From NCBI GenBank assembly GCA_008921705.1, contig VFFE01007101.1, positions 1,727,817 through 1,791,816 on the forward strand: 64,000 nt of DNA. The letters run 5' to 3'. A program made the position numbers and the translations under genes. Under the pieces are notes generated by a model. It ran no database searches, was not told the origin of the DNA, and was given only the letters and a program-made list of their open reading frames with translations. The stretch's first letter is position 1, and every line of letters starts with the position of its first letter. Positions 49,213 through 62,367 of this stretch are shown here, piece after piece. The stretch is from Burhinus oedicnemus (lineage: Eukaryota > Chordata > Aves > Charadriiformes > Burhinidae).

Positions 49213-51711
49213 CTTTTCAAAGAAAATTTATGTTAATATCTTACGTGTTTAACATTATGGCACATTACTGAACAGTTTGCTAGCACTTCACATTTATAAT
49301 TCAGTACACGATTTTTGCTCGCCCTCTCTTGCTGGAACATTTCCCATTTGGGGGAAAAAATCCAGATTGGAGTTATTTGTCCATGAGGTAGTTTAGGTCT
49401 CTATTTATCAGCATATGATTATTTTGGCTCTGGGTTTGTATAACTATGTTGGTTTCCCGCAGTATAAAGAAGAGAAGACATTTCTGCCTTTTTGAGAGGA
49501 AGTGTAATGATGACACAAAATGACATCCATTGTCCTCATAAAAAGATAAAAGATAATGAGGTAGAGAATAAAAGGAGAAGCAGAAGTTTAACTAGGAATA
49601 AATCCAACAGAAATGAAGGACTGTGAGTTTTTGAAATGGTAGTTATTGTGCCATAGATTTCAAAGTCAGCACAATTAAAGCTTGGGTTTGGCTATACACA
49701 TGACATAGAACCGCATCATTGTCCAGCCAGGGTTACTGGGAAGTACCGTGCTTGCAGTAACCATTTGCGGGGTTGGTAAGATCTGACACCTAGCAAACAG
49801 CTTTATTATGCAAAATCTGTCTTGTCTTCTGTGAGTGGTTTCGCCAAGAGAAGAACTAAATGATGACATCATCTGAAAAAAATCTTCCCAAATTACATTC
49901 TTACCTGAACAATAGTCACACTTGCTAGTTTATGCTGTTTGCCTACAATAGCTGTGAATGAGTATTTCAAAGCAATCATTGCCAGTACTTTTAAATCTGC
50001 ATCCATTCCCATCCAAAGATAATGAAGTGCTTTGCAAACACCAGCTCTTAATCATTTGGGGAAATACATTCATCCTCAAACACCACCCTTCTGAGGCACG
50101 TATGGGAAATTGCTTTCTCCAACACTGATGAATGTAGGCTTTCTTAAGGAGAAATACAGAAGTAGTTCTATACCACACAGCCCTCTTATCTCTGCATAGC
50201 ATCATTATAAGCTTTCTCCTGTGTCAAAAACTATGCTAGCCATCTGCAATAGGCAGATGTTCTTTCTCTCGGAGAAAAAACAAGGGGGAAAAAAAAAAAG
50301 ATTTACTGGTTTACTATAATTTATGGAAGAAACTTCATCATTATAGAAGAGACTTCATCTTTCACAGCTAGAAAAAAAGCATCATGCTCTGTTTTCAGAT
50401 GCCTCCACTGGGAGGCATCCCTCAAACGCTAGATAACACTGGCAGACGTAAGACTGGAACTCTGGTCTCCTCCAGGAGTGGAAGTGGAATTGAAGCTCAG
50501 ACTTTAGGATTTATAAAGTTGCTTGAGGAAAGCAACTGCAATTGGAAGGCATATGTTTAAAAAACCTTAGAAGTTGTGAAAATCTGCAGGACGGAGGCAC
50601 CTGCCTAAGGCTAATATATGTTCGAGTACTTTCTTGATTTTGGACCACAGCTGAGAGGGAAGAATTTCTCATGGGAGTCAGCTCAGGCTCCCAAATGTTT
50701 GTCAATGGGGAAATCAGAAAGCAGATACCCATTTGCCCCTCTTCAGTTTCTATGTTAAATAACCTGTACTGACTTGAGGTTTACACCAAATGTTGCTCAA
50801 AACCATGGGCTAGCTGGCAAAAGAAAGAAGTCACTAGTATAAAACCAGGGAATCAACATTATGAACACATCTGTGTAAACCTACAGGAAGACCCTGGTTT
50901 CTTATAGGACTCAAATGAATCATTTCTATAGCTCCTATGTAAGAACTCTGTATATAACAGTCCAGTGCTTTACACAGAACATAATAGTAATTCCCCATGA
51001 ACAGCTACAAGATGAAGTAGATCACACTAACTCATTTACATGCACAGCAGTTTAAATCTCAATGGATATCAAAGCATTTAATAAATTACAGCCTGTGATA
51101 AGCAGACAGAATAGATGATGAACTGTGTTGTAGGTTCCTGGACACCGCAGAAAATCTCCCACAGCCTCTTCCAGGAAGATAAAATAGCAGGTAGGTGGTT
51201 AGAGTTAATTCCCTGTAGTACATTATAAGCTACTTATCCAAATTAATGAATAACTTAATGTTAATTTCAGCCCTGTTGCGAGCATACATACATGGATCAT
51301 CAATATGAAATTGTTTCCAGGTTGCAGAATAGTAATCGATTATCTGACACTGTATCAAAGCAGAATAATCTCCTTTCCTTAAATACATAACCTTTTCCCC
51401 CCTGGCTGGAAGTCTGTGGGTTACACGAGGTTGTACTTCCTCTGAGATATAGCCACACACAGAAGGATTTTGTTATTGTTGGGGACAGAAACAACATTTT
51501 AGGATCCCGACATAGGTGGGGCAAGGGTCTATTCTGAAGTTCAAGCAATTACAAAACAACCCTGTCCATGAAGGGCTGTATTCAGCTAAAGAATTAAGAT
51601 CATATTGTCTTCATTGTGTCTAAACTTGTTACATTTTCTTATACTGTCCTCTTAGAAATGTTATAGTTCAAGTGAAGTGCTCAGAACCCACTAAGCACAG
51701 ATCAGCTGTGC

Positions 51712-51757
51712 ATTAAAGATGAATTAAAGTTTTAATTTAATTAAAGGCTAATTAAAG
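51712..51757. promoter_or_regulatory. cluster of four ATTAAAG motifs (homeodomain-like)
   Basis: ATTAAAG occurs at 51712, 51723, 51740 and 51751, all in the same orientation, with spacings of 11, 17 and 11 bases. TTTAATTTAATTAAA lies within the cluster and supplies TAATTA cores typical of homeodomain proteins. The near-regular spacing of about one helical turn is suggestive, but AT-rich DNA produces such strings often. Confidence 0.2.
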
Positions 51758-53249
51758 ACTGTGCATAAAGAAACCTCCAGACCAAGTGCCTGTCGTCTTA
51801 TCTGAGCATGGCTATTAAAGTCATTTCTACAGCTGTACTTACAAATCTTTATACGTAACATTGATGTTGCAATTCCTCTTCAAGTCTTTTCAAAGTGCCA
51901 GTCCACTGTCTTATTTCTACTGCTTTTCTGCATTTCCAGATTAGTCAGACACAATTTATTCCTTATGAATCAGGAATAGCTGGCTTTTGTCAGCTGATAT
52001 TTCTCCAGATGTTTTGCAATCTCACATCTTATTAATGTCTCCAGGATATTGCCTGCCAGCAAGGTTAGGCACATAAACCCGTAATTGTTTGTCTCTTGCC
52101 CTTCCAAGTGGTTCCCATGCTGACTAACAGGTCTCGTCAGCAAGGTCAGCCAGAGAAAGCATGTGTATAGCCGCTCACTAGTCACACACAGTGTATTTTT
52201 CATTCCTTCAGTGACCAAGGTATTTTCAATGGTATATATCTAAAATATATATCTACTGGCACAAAGCCTGCAAATCCAATGGTGAAATGGGAATGAAACA
52301 GTTATAAATAAAAAGAGAAAAAAGAAAGAGGGGAAGATGTTTCCCACACCTATCATTTGAAATCTCATCATTGAAAGAAAATCTCTCTCTGTGTCTTACA
52401 AATACTCTTTTGTGTCTGGTGTATTTCAAGTTGCTACTAGTCTTCAGGTTATGCCCTGAAAAGAGCCGAAACACTAGAAAGAGCAAGATGTGACAAGAGA
52501 GCTGGCAGGAATCCAGAAGACATTATTTGCACAGTATAGATTTGAGACAGCCTTAATATTGGGGATAAGCCACTGGGGGCTTTGAGGTTGAAATCTTAGA
52601 CATTCAAATTCTATTTATGCTAAGATCTAACGAGTATTTCTGTAAGGGTGGTGTCATTGCCGCCTTTACAATTGGCTTAGACCAGGTAACGGTGAAATAA
52701 CAATAATGTTAACTACACAACATTTGTTAATCCTTGTGTCCTTTGAACTAAATGATGTCAAGTACATTTAGAGACAGCATGGATATAGCAGAAAGTTAAG
52801 TCTGAATGATCACCTTATAAAAACATTGCTGGCATTAGACAGCTACACAGAATCTTCTAACTGCTTCTGCTGCTGTTCCACATTCACGTTTGCCTCCATG
52901 TCATTAAATAGTATTCTTTCAAAATCCAAGACTTTGCATAGTTTTAGACTACAAAACAGCGTGTCTGTGCTTGTGCAGACGCTCCCCTCCTCTCCTCTTC
53001 TGAATGTTCGAAAACTCCAGACACAGATATCTCCCTATTTACACATTGATTAAACATCCTTGTTAGTGGCCACACAATTTCATCTGTTAGTTCATTCAGT
53101 ATGCTACAATGGAGATGAATCAGGTTATCCTAAAGGATGTCATCAATGTTTTTGAAAATTATGTCAAATGGTCATTCCGAATTGGACTTTACATAGATTA
53201 GCCTTGAGCTTCTGTACACAACAGGCCCTCTTAGCTCTTTTGATTGAGT

Positions 53250-54750
53250 ATCTGTACTGAGAGTCTCTGTGCAAGATCCAGTTCAACCAGGTTTTCAGGC
53301 CTTCTCCTTTCTTTGCTTATTCCTAATGTCCAGCTTTAAGTTCTTACTCACTGAGTGACACTTGCCCCATTCCCCAATTCTTCCTTTCTGTCTGCCTGGA
53401 TTTAAAGCTTCAGGTTATGCCTGTGTTTTTAGCTGGAAGTAATCCCAGTCTGTCTCTGGATTGATACCCTTGTGCTCCTTAGTTTTGCAAACACCACTAA
53501 CTCCAGAAGCATCACAGCACTCAACCTCAGGTTTATGCCTACATTTTTCTGTCTTAAAACAGAACAAAACTCATTTGTGATTATTCAGTCCAGGTTGATG
53601 TCAATGGCCAGTCAAAATTGGTATTTCTTGTTGGTTCCCTAACTATTCAATGTTAAAACCTAATTCCCATCAAGTCCAGAGGTATCTCAGCCCTGCCTTT
53701 TATTTTTCTGATCTCCTTCTGGGAAGTTAAATTCTTCCATTATTGTGCAGCTAGTAATTTTACTTATTTTCCTTGTAATCTAATAGATTACTATACCACC
53801 TGACACCACATCCATCTCCACCATCATCTCTGGTATATTCCACAGATACTTTCTTTCAGAAATTCCCTCATTCCTTCCTCTCATTGTCTCAGACAGGCTG
53901 GCTGTTCCTTGTTGACACTCCATCACCTACTACTGGTAGCCTTTCCCCCTCACATCCTGTTTAGCTCTGTTTTCCTGCACTAGCTGATCTCTCCATCATC
54001 CTTCCTCATATTCACATTCTTCGTTTATTAACCACCTCACCAAAGGGTCTGCTATTTAGATCCTCTTGGGCATTAGCTATCTGCAACTTCCAGGCTTATG
54101 ACCAGGCTCATCCCCCTCAACAGTCTCTCAAAATTCAACTGGAAATCTCAGGACTTTCTATGACTGCGTTTCTGCTCCATGGATTTTTCTGTCCAGGAGG
54201 TTTATTTAGTGCTCTTTCATACCAGCTGCACGATTCCATAAATCCTGTACCCTGTAGGTGTGTTTTCCTATGTCATGTTTTCATATTTGATATTTCCTAA
54301 AGTTGCCATTTCAATCTTCCTTATCCTTACCAAAAACAGAGGGAGAGGTGCCCCCTCTTTACTTACACGGGCACTAAAAAGCTCAGATAAACTCCCACAT
54401 ACAAAAATTTGCTGGCTTGTCCTACATGCTGGACTTCCAGTGAACACAGTCTGTTGTGCTTTCAAAGCCCTCTCCCTCAGACAGCTCCCGAATAAATATA
54501 ATCTGTGACCACAGGCAGGAAAGAGGTGCCAAGCCTGTCAGCACAAAAGCCTCCTGTAATGTACACCAGAGAAGGACTCCACAGACAACCAACTGCTACA
54601 GGTTGACGGTACCATACAACATAAAAAATCTGGTCCACAGACAGCCTTTGTGCAAACCCTCCTTCCTAATGCTCTGCTCCCTGTTTTCCACTGGTCAGTT
54701 GGACTGAAACATCTCTCTGCTCCTCCTATTAAAATGTGCTTGGGAAGGCT
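53250..54750. other. pyrimidine-rich strand-asymmetric tract, no gene seen
   Basis: Over about 1.5 kb the plus strand is strongly enriched in C and T, with many CTTCC, TCTCC and CCATC strings, while G is scarce. No frame in it looks like a known protein. Long purine/pyrimidine asymmetry can come from a decayed retroelement inserted in one orientation (CR1 and retroviral sense strands are purine-rich), from transcription-associated skew, or from an old satellite. I could not identify any element. Confidence 0.4.
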
Positions 54751-57700
54751 CATGATCCAAGGTGAAATCTTGGCATCAGACAAGCCAAGTGGCCATTAAC
54801 ATCAAAGGAGGCAAGACTTTGCCCAAAGGTTCCAGTGCCCAAAGGAACCAGCACAGTCATCTCGTCAAGTTTCTGCATGCAGAGCTGGATTAACTGTAGA
54901 TTAAGGCACTCTATCATCTTCTGAGTATTTACACTTTATTTCATCTAATACCAAGTATGAATTTTGTAACTAGCTATTGCATATTAGGCTGCTTCATTTT
55001 CATGATTTATGTTGCTAGTCTCTTGGCATCCACCTCAGAATATAAATCAAACCACATATAAAAATCATTGCCAAAAAGAAATAAGATTTATGCACAACTC
55101 ACAGTGGTCATGCGGCATCTCTAACTGTAAAAGATGTTCTCTAATCAATTTAAGATACATCATCTTTCTCATCTCAGAGCTTTAAAAATATACATTATAT
55201 TGAAAACCTATTCACAGTACTCCTCAAATGCTGCACTTTAAACCCTCAGTCAGTTTCTGCTGCCAAATAATGCAGAAATACATCTTACAGAATTGCATCA
55301 TATAAATACAGTCAAATGCAAACTTGAGACTCCTAGTATTAAGAGTAGAACTATTTTTGCCCTTATTTTTAACAAAGAATTATTACTAACGAAATTCAGT
55401 GTTCTTGAGGCACAAATGAAAGGTAACACCTAATGACAACTATTATGTGATTCAGAATGTTTTTTCCTGTGGTTATTGTTCTCATTATGTGAATGTAATT
55501 ACTTTTAGAATTACAGTTGTTAGTAAAGTCTGTAAAGATAAAGCGAGCCATATCTATCACAGAGATTACTACAAAAAAGTCAGCACTGCTGCTCTCTAAA
55601 ATTTTTCACAGAAGAGTTGCATATCATAAAGGGTAAACTTACCTTCACTAAGAGTTCTGAAGTATGAAAACATTATTTTTTTACATTTCCAAAATAGTCA
55701 TTAGGTTTTTAGATTTTTTACAGGCTTTTTTCTGTAGTTTTTCTTTTAAAGCTTCTTTAAAAGTGTTCTAAAACCAAATAAAATTCAATGTAAAATCTGT
55801 AAAAAAATTGCAGCTTTTTAAGTTATACACTTACAATACTTGTGGAAATATAAAAAAAGCACATTTTTCATGCACAGAAGTTAGGATGAGGTCACGGTAT
55901 ACAAGACCAACAGTTTTCAGCAAAATCATCTTTCTTGTAAAAGAAAATTATCCCCCACTAAAGAAATATAGCTTCAAGTATTTTTGTCAGTCCTGTCAAC
56001 GAATACATGGATGGAAACTCACTGCACCTCTCCTCTAGATACTTCAGTGCTATTAAAAATGTAATTCAAGAAGCATAAAAGCCCAATGATGAAGGCAGAC
56101 CTCTCATTTATCATAATCGTTAATTAAAATAAAAATAATTGCATTTATATAGATCTCTAGCTACTGGATGAGAGACACAGATGCTTTGACACAATTCCCA
56201 CCCAAATCATTAAGAGCCGTCTTCCATGGAGGGAGAACAGACAACAGCCATCCCCCCTGCATAGCGCTTTCTCAATTTAGTAGAATGCTACTACGTGTCA
56301 TTACAGATCTCTTGGGGGATTTTGTCTGCATCATTTTAAATTCACAAACCTTTTCCTATCCTGCATCAAATTATCAGCGAGATCTATCCTCCTTAGGCTT
56401 GACTGGTCTGCCTGGACCCAAACGCAGAGAGCGAGCAGCAGTTTCTCTGGAGACAAGAGGCCAGGACAAAGCCAGCACCCAGGGAACCACAGAGCCCCGT
56501 CTGGGCAATAACTCCAGCTCCTGAGAGCTCTAACACAGCAACAACCCCAAAAGCGCTAAAACCAGATTGCCTCCTTGGAAAAGCCAAGGAAACCCCAGGC
56601 CTTGAGATCAGAGAATTCATACCCCTTCACCTACACGAACCGACCTCTCCGTCGGGCAGGGGAGTTTAATGGCGTGGGTTTCAGTCTTACCTAGACACCT
56701 TAGAAGCCCACTCTGTGCGTGGTTCCCCATATATTTCTTTGAGCGGCTCACTGAAGGCCTGTGGGGTTGAGGACTGAACAGGGATGTCTCTCCAGCTGAT
56801 TTTCAGCTCTCATTGCTAAGCAAATGTCTGGTGGTTTTAAAAGCAAGACACTCATGTTTTATGGCCCTGACCAGGCATTTGATTTTCACAAGGGAAATAA
56901 TACAGAAATGATGATAAACTGTTCAATAAGTCCTCCAGTAGGAATCCATAGAGAAAAGACACTGAAGAATTTAAAACCAAAAGTGGGAGATGCAATTTAA
57001 CAGCACAATGGTTTTGTTTTGGAAGAGTGCATGTGAAATGTTACTGTTGACTGCTTGGGTTTTTTTAACTAGGTTATTTCTGCTGAGAATATTTGTTCAA
57101 AGTGACCATGACATGTGAAACTCATCCTGTGAACATTGCTGCAGTTTTCTGTAGCTCAGTGTGGCTTCCTCCTGAAAGCAGGGTTTACAATCTTGCAGCG
57201 CAAGCAAAGATTACAATCTTGCAGTGCAACTGCAGAAATAAACATTTGCTTATTTAGTATGTCCTTTAATCACCATGTGAACCTCGGCAGTCTGCTGCAG
57301 CACTTGCCAAGAGTCATACTCTGAAAACTCATCATGCAAGTGATGGGAGAAGAAGGAAAAAGGCTCATCCTCTTCTATTTTCTCATTCAGGCTACAAGAA
57401 TTATCCCAGCTCTTGGCGAAGCCGTTAACAATTTAACGAGGTGGTAAAGCTGTCTGTATGCATGCATACAGAAGCACATGCATAGCACTATATACTCGTG
57501 TCTTTCCTTGTAAAGGAAAAGAATAGGTAACCCTCACAGCTGAAACATTATTGTCCTTCTTCATTTGAAAATCGTATTACTAAACTTCAGTAGAACTGAA
57601 CTCTGCGCTGAGGTCTGCCTGTGCCTTGTGACATTTAAGTATAATGAGAGAAGGACAGTCACGAAACACCATGTGAAAATCTTGGGTATACTGACGTCAA

Positions 57701-60229
57701 TACCAAACCTCCCATTTAACTTCAGAAGGGCCAGAATTTTAGCTTGAATCTCACTGAGATGCTGACACAATGCCAAGGTCAACCCCCCAAAAATCATAGA
57801 TAACTAAAAGAAGTTGATTTACAGCATTAAAAATGAATATGATCAATTCCCTCCGGATGAAAGCAGAATGAATCATACCAAAATATCCAATCCAGACAAG
57901 ACACAGATGTCAGGAAAGCTTCAGAAAAGTTTAGCAGGGATCTTTGCAGCACTCCTTTTCATTCCTATTACTTTGTAATTCTACAACACATTTCAATTCA
58001 TTCATGCATAGCCAGGTTGAAACACATTCCAGTAACAGTTCTTTGCCATGGTTCTGCACAACGCTGGGAAAAAAAGAACTAATTAAAAGAAATACTGTAA
58101 ATGGCTTAACTGACTTAGACAATATGGGCATTAATTTCACCCCATGGTATATGTGCACCCAACAAAGTAAAAAACAAATACAACTCAAATAAAAACCTAA
58201 AGAGATCAGAGACATTATTTGTCTGCAAGACAAGACGTATTTCAGGATACAGGCAGTAAGGTACTGTAGCAATAGGAGAAAGACCGCTCGTCCTTTTCAG
58301 TCACCCAAACATTTAATTCCTTTCATTCTCCTCCACCTTGACAGAGGGCACAGAACAGATGCAGATGACACTTTCATAAATTGTCCCTCTTTGAATGTTG
58401 AATGCTCCCTCACTGAAATACTATTTTGTTTTAAACCTGGTTTTGCACTTCCATGTAAGGCAATGGGGCTGGGGCACTTGCATCCCATTGTAGCTGAAGA
58501 GAAATGTGAGCCTTTTCTCAAAAACTCCCTCTGATCTTTTATACTTTTATATCGATGCAAATTCTCTAGGAATGCTCTAAATTGTTACTCATGCTTAATG
58601 TCTTCATGCAATTCAGCACCAAATATACCTCCATTATGCATTCAGAGCCCATCGTTCATTACTGAATGTTATTTACCTCAGAAATAGACACTAGAAAGAC
58701 TTATTACCTGGTGTGAGCTTTTCTGCAAGGTACTTATCTATGTGCGTGTAAGCAAGCAGACATTTTTCAGCATCCCTTATCTCTACCACTGACACTGCAT
58801 AGTCTATTTAGGCTTTTGCAGGTGGAGGGCTATGCCTCTGTGCCAGGTTTCACATGCATATTATAAGAGTAACCACTGCAGTGATGCCAGGATGACAGGT
58901 ATAAGAAATTATTACAGACTTCTTCACTCTTGCTTTTCTCTTGGGTTGAAGAGATAGCACTCTTAGTCACAATACTAATATTTTATATTTACAGTTTAAA
59001 GTGGGAAATCAGTTTTTCCATATTCAGTCATTAACATACCATATCTTTTGATTATAAATCACATGTATGAAAGACACCAAAATGAAGCCACTTCTAGAAA
59101 TACCTATTAAGTGATAGATGTTCTTGCTGGTGTTTCAGGCCCATGGTATGATGTTTTGGTGCACTGCAGCAATATCATTCCTGACTCAAAAGCTCTGTGC
59201 AGGGGATTTAGGAAGATAGGATAGACCTGTAAATGGTCTAAAAAAAAAAAACCCTCAGAAATTTGGGACAACTTCATTGTGAACAAACTTCTATTCATCC
59301 ACTGAGTGTAATACAGTGAGTGACAGCTTATACAGAACTTGGCAGGCTTCACAAAAAGAGAAATAAAAGAAAACTTTTAGCCTGTGATAAGCTTTATGAC
59401 AGGGCAGTAAAATCTTAATTGAGATACACTGAAGCATACAAAGAAGTTTGTGTAATACAATACAGGTTTAAATGAACAGACATAGTCAGAAGATGAAAGA
59501 AACTTCCTTTAATGATAGATCCTCTGTTTTTTTGAGAGTATTAGTGTTTATAATTCTCGCATTTGCTGATTTTCTTACCTATTCTTGTCATTTATATTAT
59601 GCATAAGCAGATAAATTGTCATATTTCCTATCATTATTGTAATTATTTTGACAAGCTTTAATCGTACTAGTCATTTTTAATTCCCCTTTTTGTAGGAATA
59701 CATAACATGGCCTCAAAACTTGTACCATCTTGCCTTAAAAATTGTGTTACTCCAAACAAAATTCTAAACCTGCTGAAATCCAACAGGTGTTTAGCTCAAT
59801 ACTATGTACGGAGTGTGGGAATAGCTTTTACCATAGTTCTATTTCAATGCACTCTCACTCCAGGATCTGGTATGGCAGGATGATTTTTACAGAAATTTAG
59901 TCAGCCATAACTACAGAACTGGACATATTCACGCTGAAATCAATAGACTTCAGCACAGCTCAGATGTTCGTGCAGACATACCATCTGAAACGGTCACACT
60001 GCAATTAAAAGATTCATAAAGGAAACAAAAATAAATACCTGGTGGCAGAGGATTTATTTTATATCCTCTTTTGCAACATCATGACAAGGCAGCTGTGAGG
60101 ACACAATCTGTTGAACTTTAGTCTCTCTCAGAAGGTGCCACATGATTTGGTTTGCATGAAATAATGACCACATAAAAGGCTGCGTGAGCTAAAGATTTTT
60201 AACTCAGATGAGAAGCATTTCCAAATCTA
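54751..60229. other. unique AT-rich DNA, no gene seen
   Basis: Single-copy sequence. Positions 56395-56690 are somewhat richer in G+C and CpG, about nine CpG by eye. A short tandem duplication lies at 57185-57236 and an A-run at about 59241. Reading frames, up to 118 residues at 56168-56524 (+), have no recognisable domains. Confidence 0.6.
57185..57236. repeat. 26-bp tandem duplication, two copies
   Basis: Copy one (57185-57210) and copy two (57211-57236) both begin TTACAATCTTGCAG. The second halves differ at a few sites (CGCAAGCAAAGA versus TGCAACTGCAGA). A local slippage duplication. Confidence 0.85.
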
Positions 60230-60560
60230 ATAACAACCCTAGCTCCAATCCCAAACCCAGCCCAAGCTTTGCCTTTATCTACCCCAGTAATTCTTTCTAA
60301 CCCAGATCTATACCTGTGGTCCAGACAGACAAGCAACAGCCCTAAAATCAGACCAGATGCCCATCCCTGACCTCCAGCAATGCATGCCACAACCCAAGAA
60401 CCCTAGAAGTCCTAAGTCCCTTTTAGACCCATCAATCAATTTATCCCATCAGACTCTGCCAGTTCATATTCTGTCCTTGGTGCTATCCCAATGCAAACTG
60501 GTAATTCCTGAAGGCATCTGCCCTGTATCTATCCCAACAACCCCTAGCTGACATTCAGCT
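60230..60560. other. C-rich, G-poor tract, possible degenerate repeat
   Basis: About 330 bases in which C is abundant and G is scarce on the plus strand. Short strings such as AACCCTAG, CCCAAACCCAGCCC, TAACCCAGAT and CAACCCAAGAACCCTAG recur at irregular spacing, which is suggestive of a decayed short-unit array. No clear period can be fixed by eye. No gene seen. Confidence 0.35.
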
Positions 60561-62208
60561 CTGCCTCTACTCTTAATTCAGATTTGTTTTACACATACTC
60601 TAGACCATGTTCTGTACTCTGAGCCCGTATTTGTATCAACCACTCATGTTTAAAGGTGCTAGAAAATGATTTCTGAAATAAAAGGAAATGTAATCAAGGT
60701 TGGTTGTGGTGTCTCCACTTCCTGTTAAGCCATGTAGTAGTTGCATGGAGTACTATTTTGGAATCATGCTGATAAAGTACCTGGCTGCTATTAGATAAAT
60801 TTGAAACAAACAGAGCAACCACTATTTTCCAAAAACTAACTACCATGCTGCCACTGCCTGATCAGAAAATACAAGGCAAGGATATCAGTCCTCCTGAGAC
60901 CAGGTACAGACTGAAGTAATGGCTGTCATTTTCTGTTTGGTTACCTTGACTACAGTTCTCTTCTGTGAAATGGTCCTTACAGTTAGGAGTTCACTTTGCA
61001 AACATATAATCCTAACCTTTTATTGGGGTATTGCTGAGCCTCTTTCATCAGACACTGACAAAAGTTCCCCACCAAGATAAAGGATCACAATGCAGGCTTT
61101 CTTGATTCTTTCATTTTAGCTCCAATTTCCCTATTGAAACCTGAGCTTTAAGGATGAGACAAGCCACTTCCCCTTCAATGTGTTTTGCTCTGTATGATTG
61201 CTTTGATGTCTACAAATTATAAACCCGTGTTTCTGACACATTTTTCAATTTAGTGAGTGACCTTCATAGCTGGTTGCTATGTGGTGTTCATATATGTATG
61301 CCAGTACTTAAATGTGGAACATCTTCCTTTTGAAGACTTCATTGAAAACTCTTCAAAATTTAAAATCATTAAGAGTTTGTCAGTTATGTTTGCATAAACC
61401 ATTGCCATTATCCAGGAACAGCAAGATGATGAAGAAGATGTACCTACCACAGTTGAAAAGATCCCATTCATAGCTTGAAAAACTTCTAACTTACAAATAC
61501 CTGGCTTTGACCTCAAAGCAGTTTTGTATTTAATTTTGGAGAAAAAGAGGAGAGGAATGGTTGAAAATCCAGGGACAGATTCTCACCCTGTCATTTGACA
61601 CTGCTTCACTGATTTTAACAAATTTATTCACTCAATATTAGCTGGTGAGGTAACTCTCGGTATTTAATTATTAGGGTTTTACTTCCATTTTAGCATGGCT
61701 ACAGTTTTAAAGAGACGGATACTGTCTGAGAGAAACAGACTGAAAAGGAAGGAGAGTGTAAAACTGTTTCCATGGCAACTCTTGAGATAACAGTAACAGC
61801 CTACCTAGCCTAGAGGGATAGGTAAGTGAGACTAAAATACGTATAGAAGAGAAATACTTTCAAGGTCCTTTTTCAGTTTAAATACACAAATTTGAATTTA
61901 GGTACTGCCTGAAAACCGTAGATATTATGAATCCTGTATGTTCAATATAAACAGTAAAAGAACATCTGTTCTATACCGTACAGAATAATTTAGGTAAGAA
62001 AATGTTTTCTGAGAAAAGCCTAGGATCTTTCCATGGTAAAAAAATTAAGATACTACTGTACCTTCCCTCAGTAAGTTGCACAGGCTTTGTGTCATTTAAA
62101 AGTCCCACCAAAGCGGCAATGAAACAGACCTCTATACTGCCTTGCATGTTGTTTCAGTATGTAAGTAGTTGACTTAGAAGGTCTAAACAATTCTTTTGTC
62201 ATCATTAG
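60561..62208. other. unique AT-rich DNA, no supported gene
   Basis: No known repeat. At 61412-61459 a CCAG acceptor-like string precedes a short acidic frame on the plus strand (EQQDDEEDVPTTVEK) that stops soon afterwards. It could be an exon of the same unknown plus-strand gene as 62209-62367, but no convincing donor follows, so I do not call it. Confidence 0.5.
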
Positions 62209-62367
62209 TGAGAAAACAGTTTCTGGCTTCCCCCACCGACACCCTTTGCAGTAGCACCCATGAGAAAGCCCTGTGGTTGCAAGAATTTGAACAGCAAGGA
62301 AAGGCCAGCGGCACGGCTGGCAAAACCAGAGCAGGCAAAAAAGTTGAAAAAGATGGAGGAAAGAAAG
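62209..62367 (+). CDS. candidate internal coding exon, gene unidentified
   Basis: An acceptor (TTCTTTTGTCATCATTAG) ends at 62208 and a donor AAAG|GTATTAG starts at 62368. The 159 bases between are open in one frame and a multiple of three. The frame enters and leaves in phase 1, so the exon is symmetric. The peptide begins RKQFLASPTDTLCSSTHEKA, continues LWLQEFEQQGKAS and ends in a Lys/Gly-rich tail, TRAGKKVEKDGGKK. Codon composition is richer in G+C than the AT-rich flanks, as expected for an exon. Low-complexity basic tails of this sort occur in linker regions of large structural or ciliary proteins, but I do not recognise the gene. No neighbouring exon could be fixed with confidence. It remains possible that this is a chance open segment. 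Confidence 0.4.

Larger units (their letters stand above)
48501..53249. other. unique AT-rich DNA, no gene seen
   Basis: No supported gene. It contains a perfect palindrome at 49193-49212 and an ATTAAAG cluster at 51712-51757, listed separately. Near 52230 the string TATATATCT is duplicated within about 25 bases. Confidence 0.6.

Noticed and set aside
61412..61459. Acidic exon-like segment EQQDDEEDVPTTVEK on the plus strand
   Set aside because: It has a plausible acceptor but no acceptable donor before an early stop.
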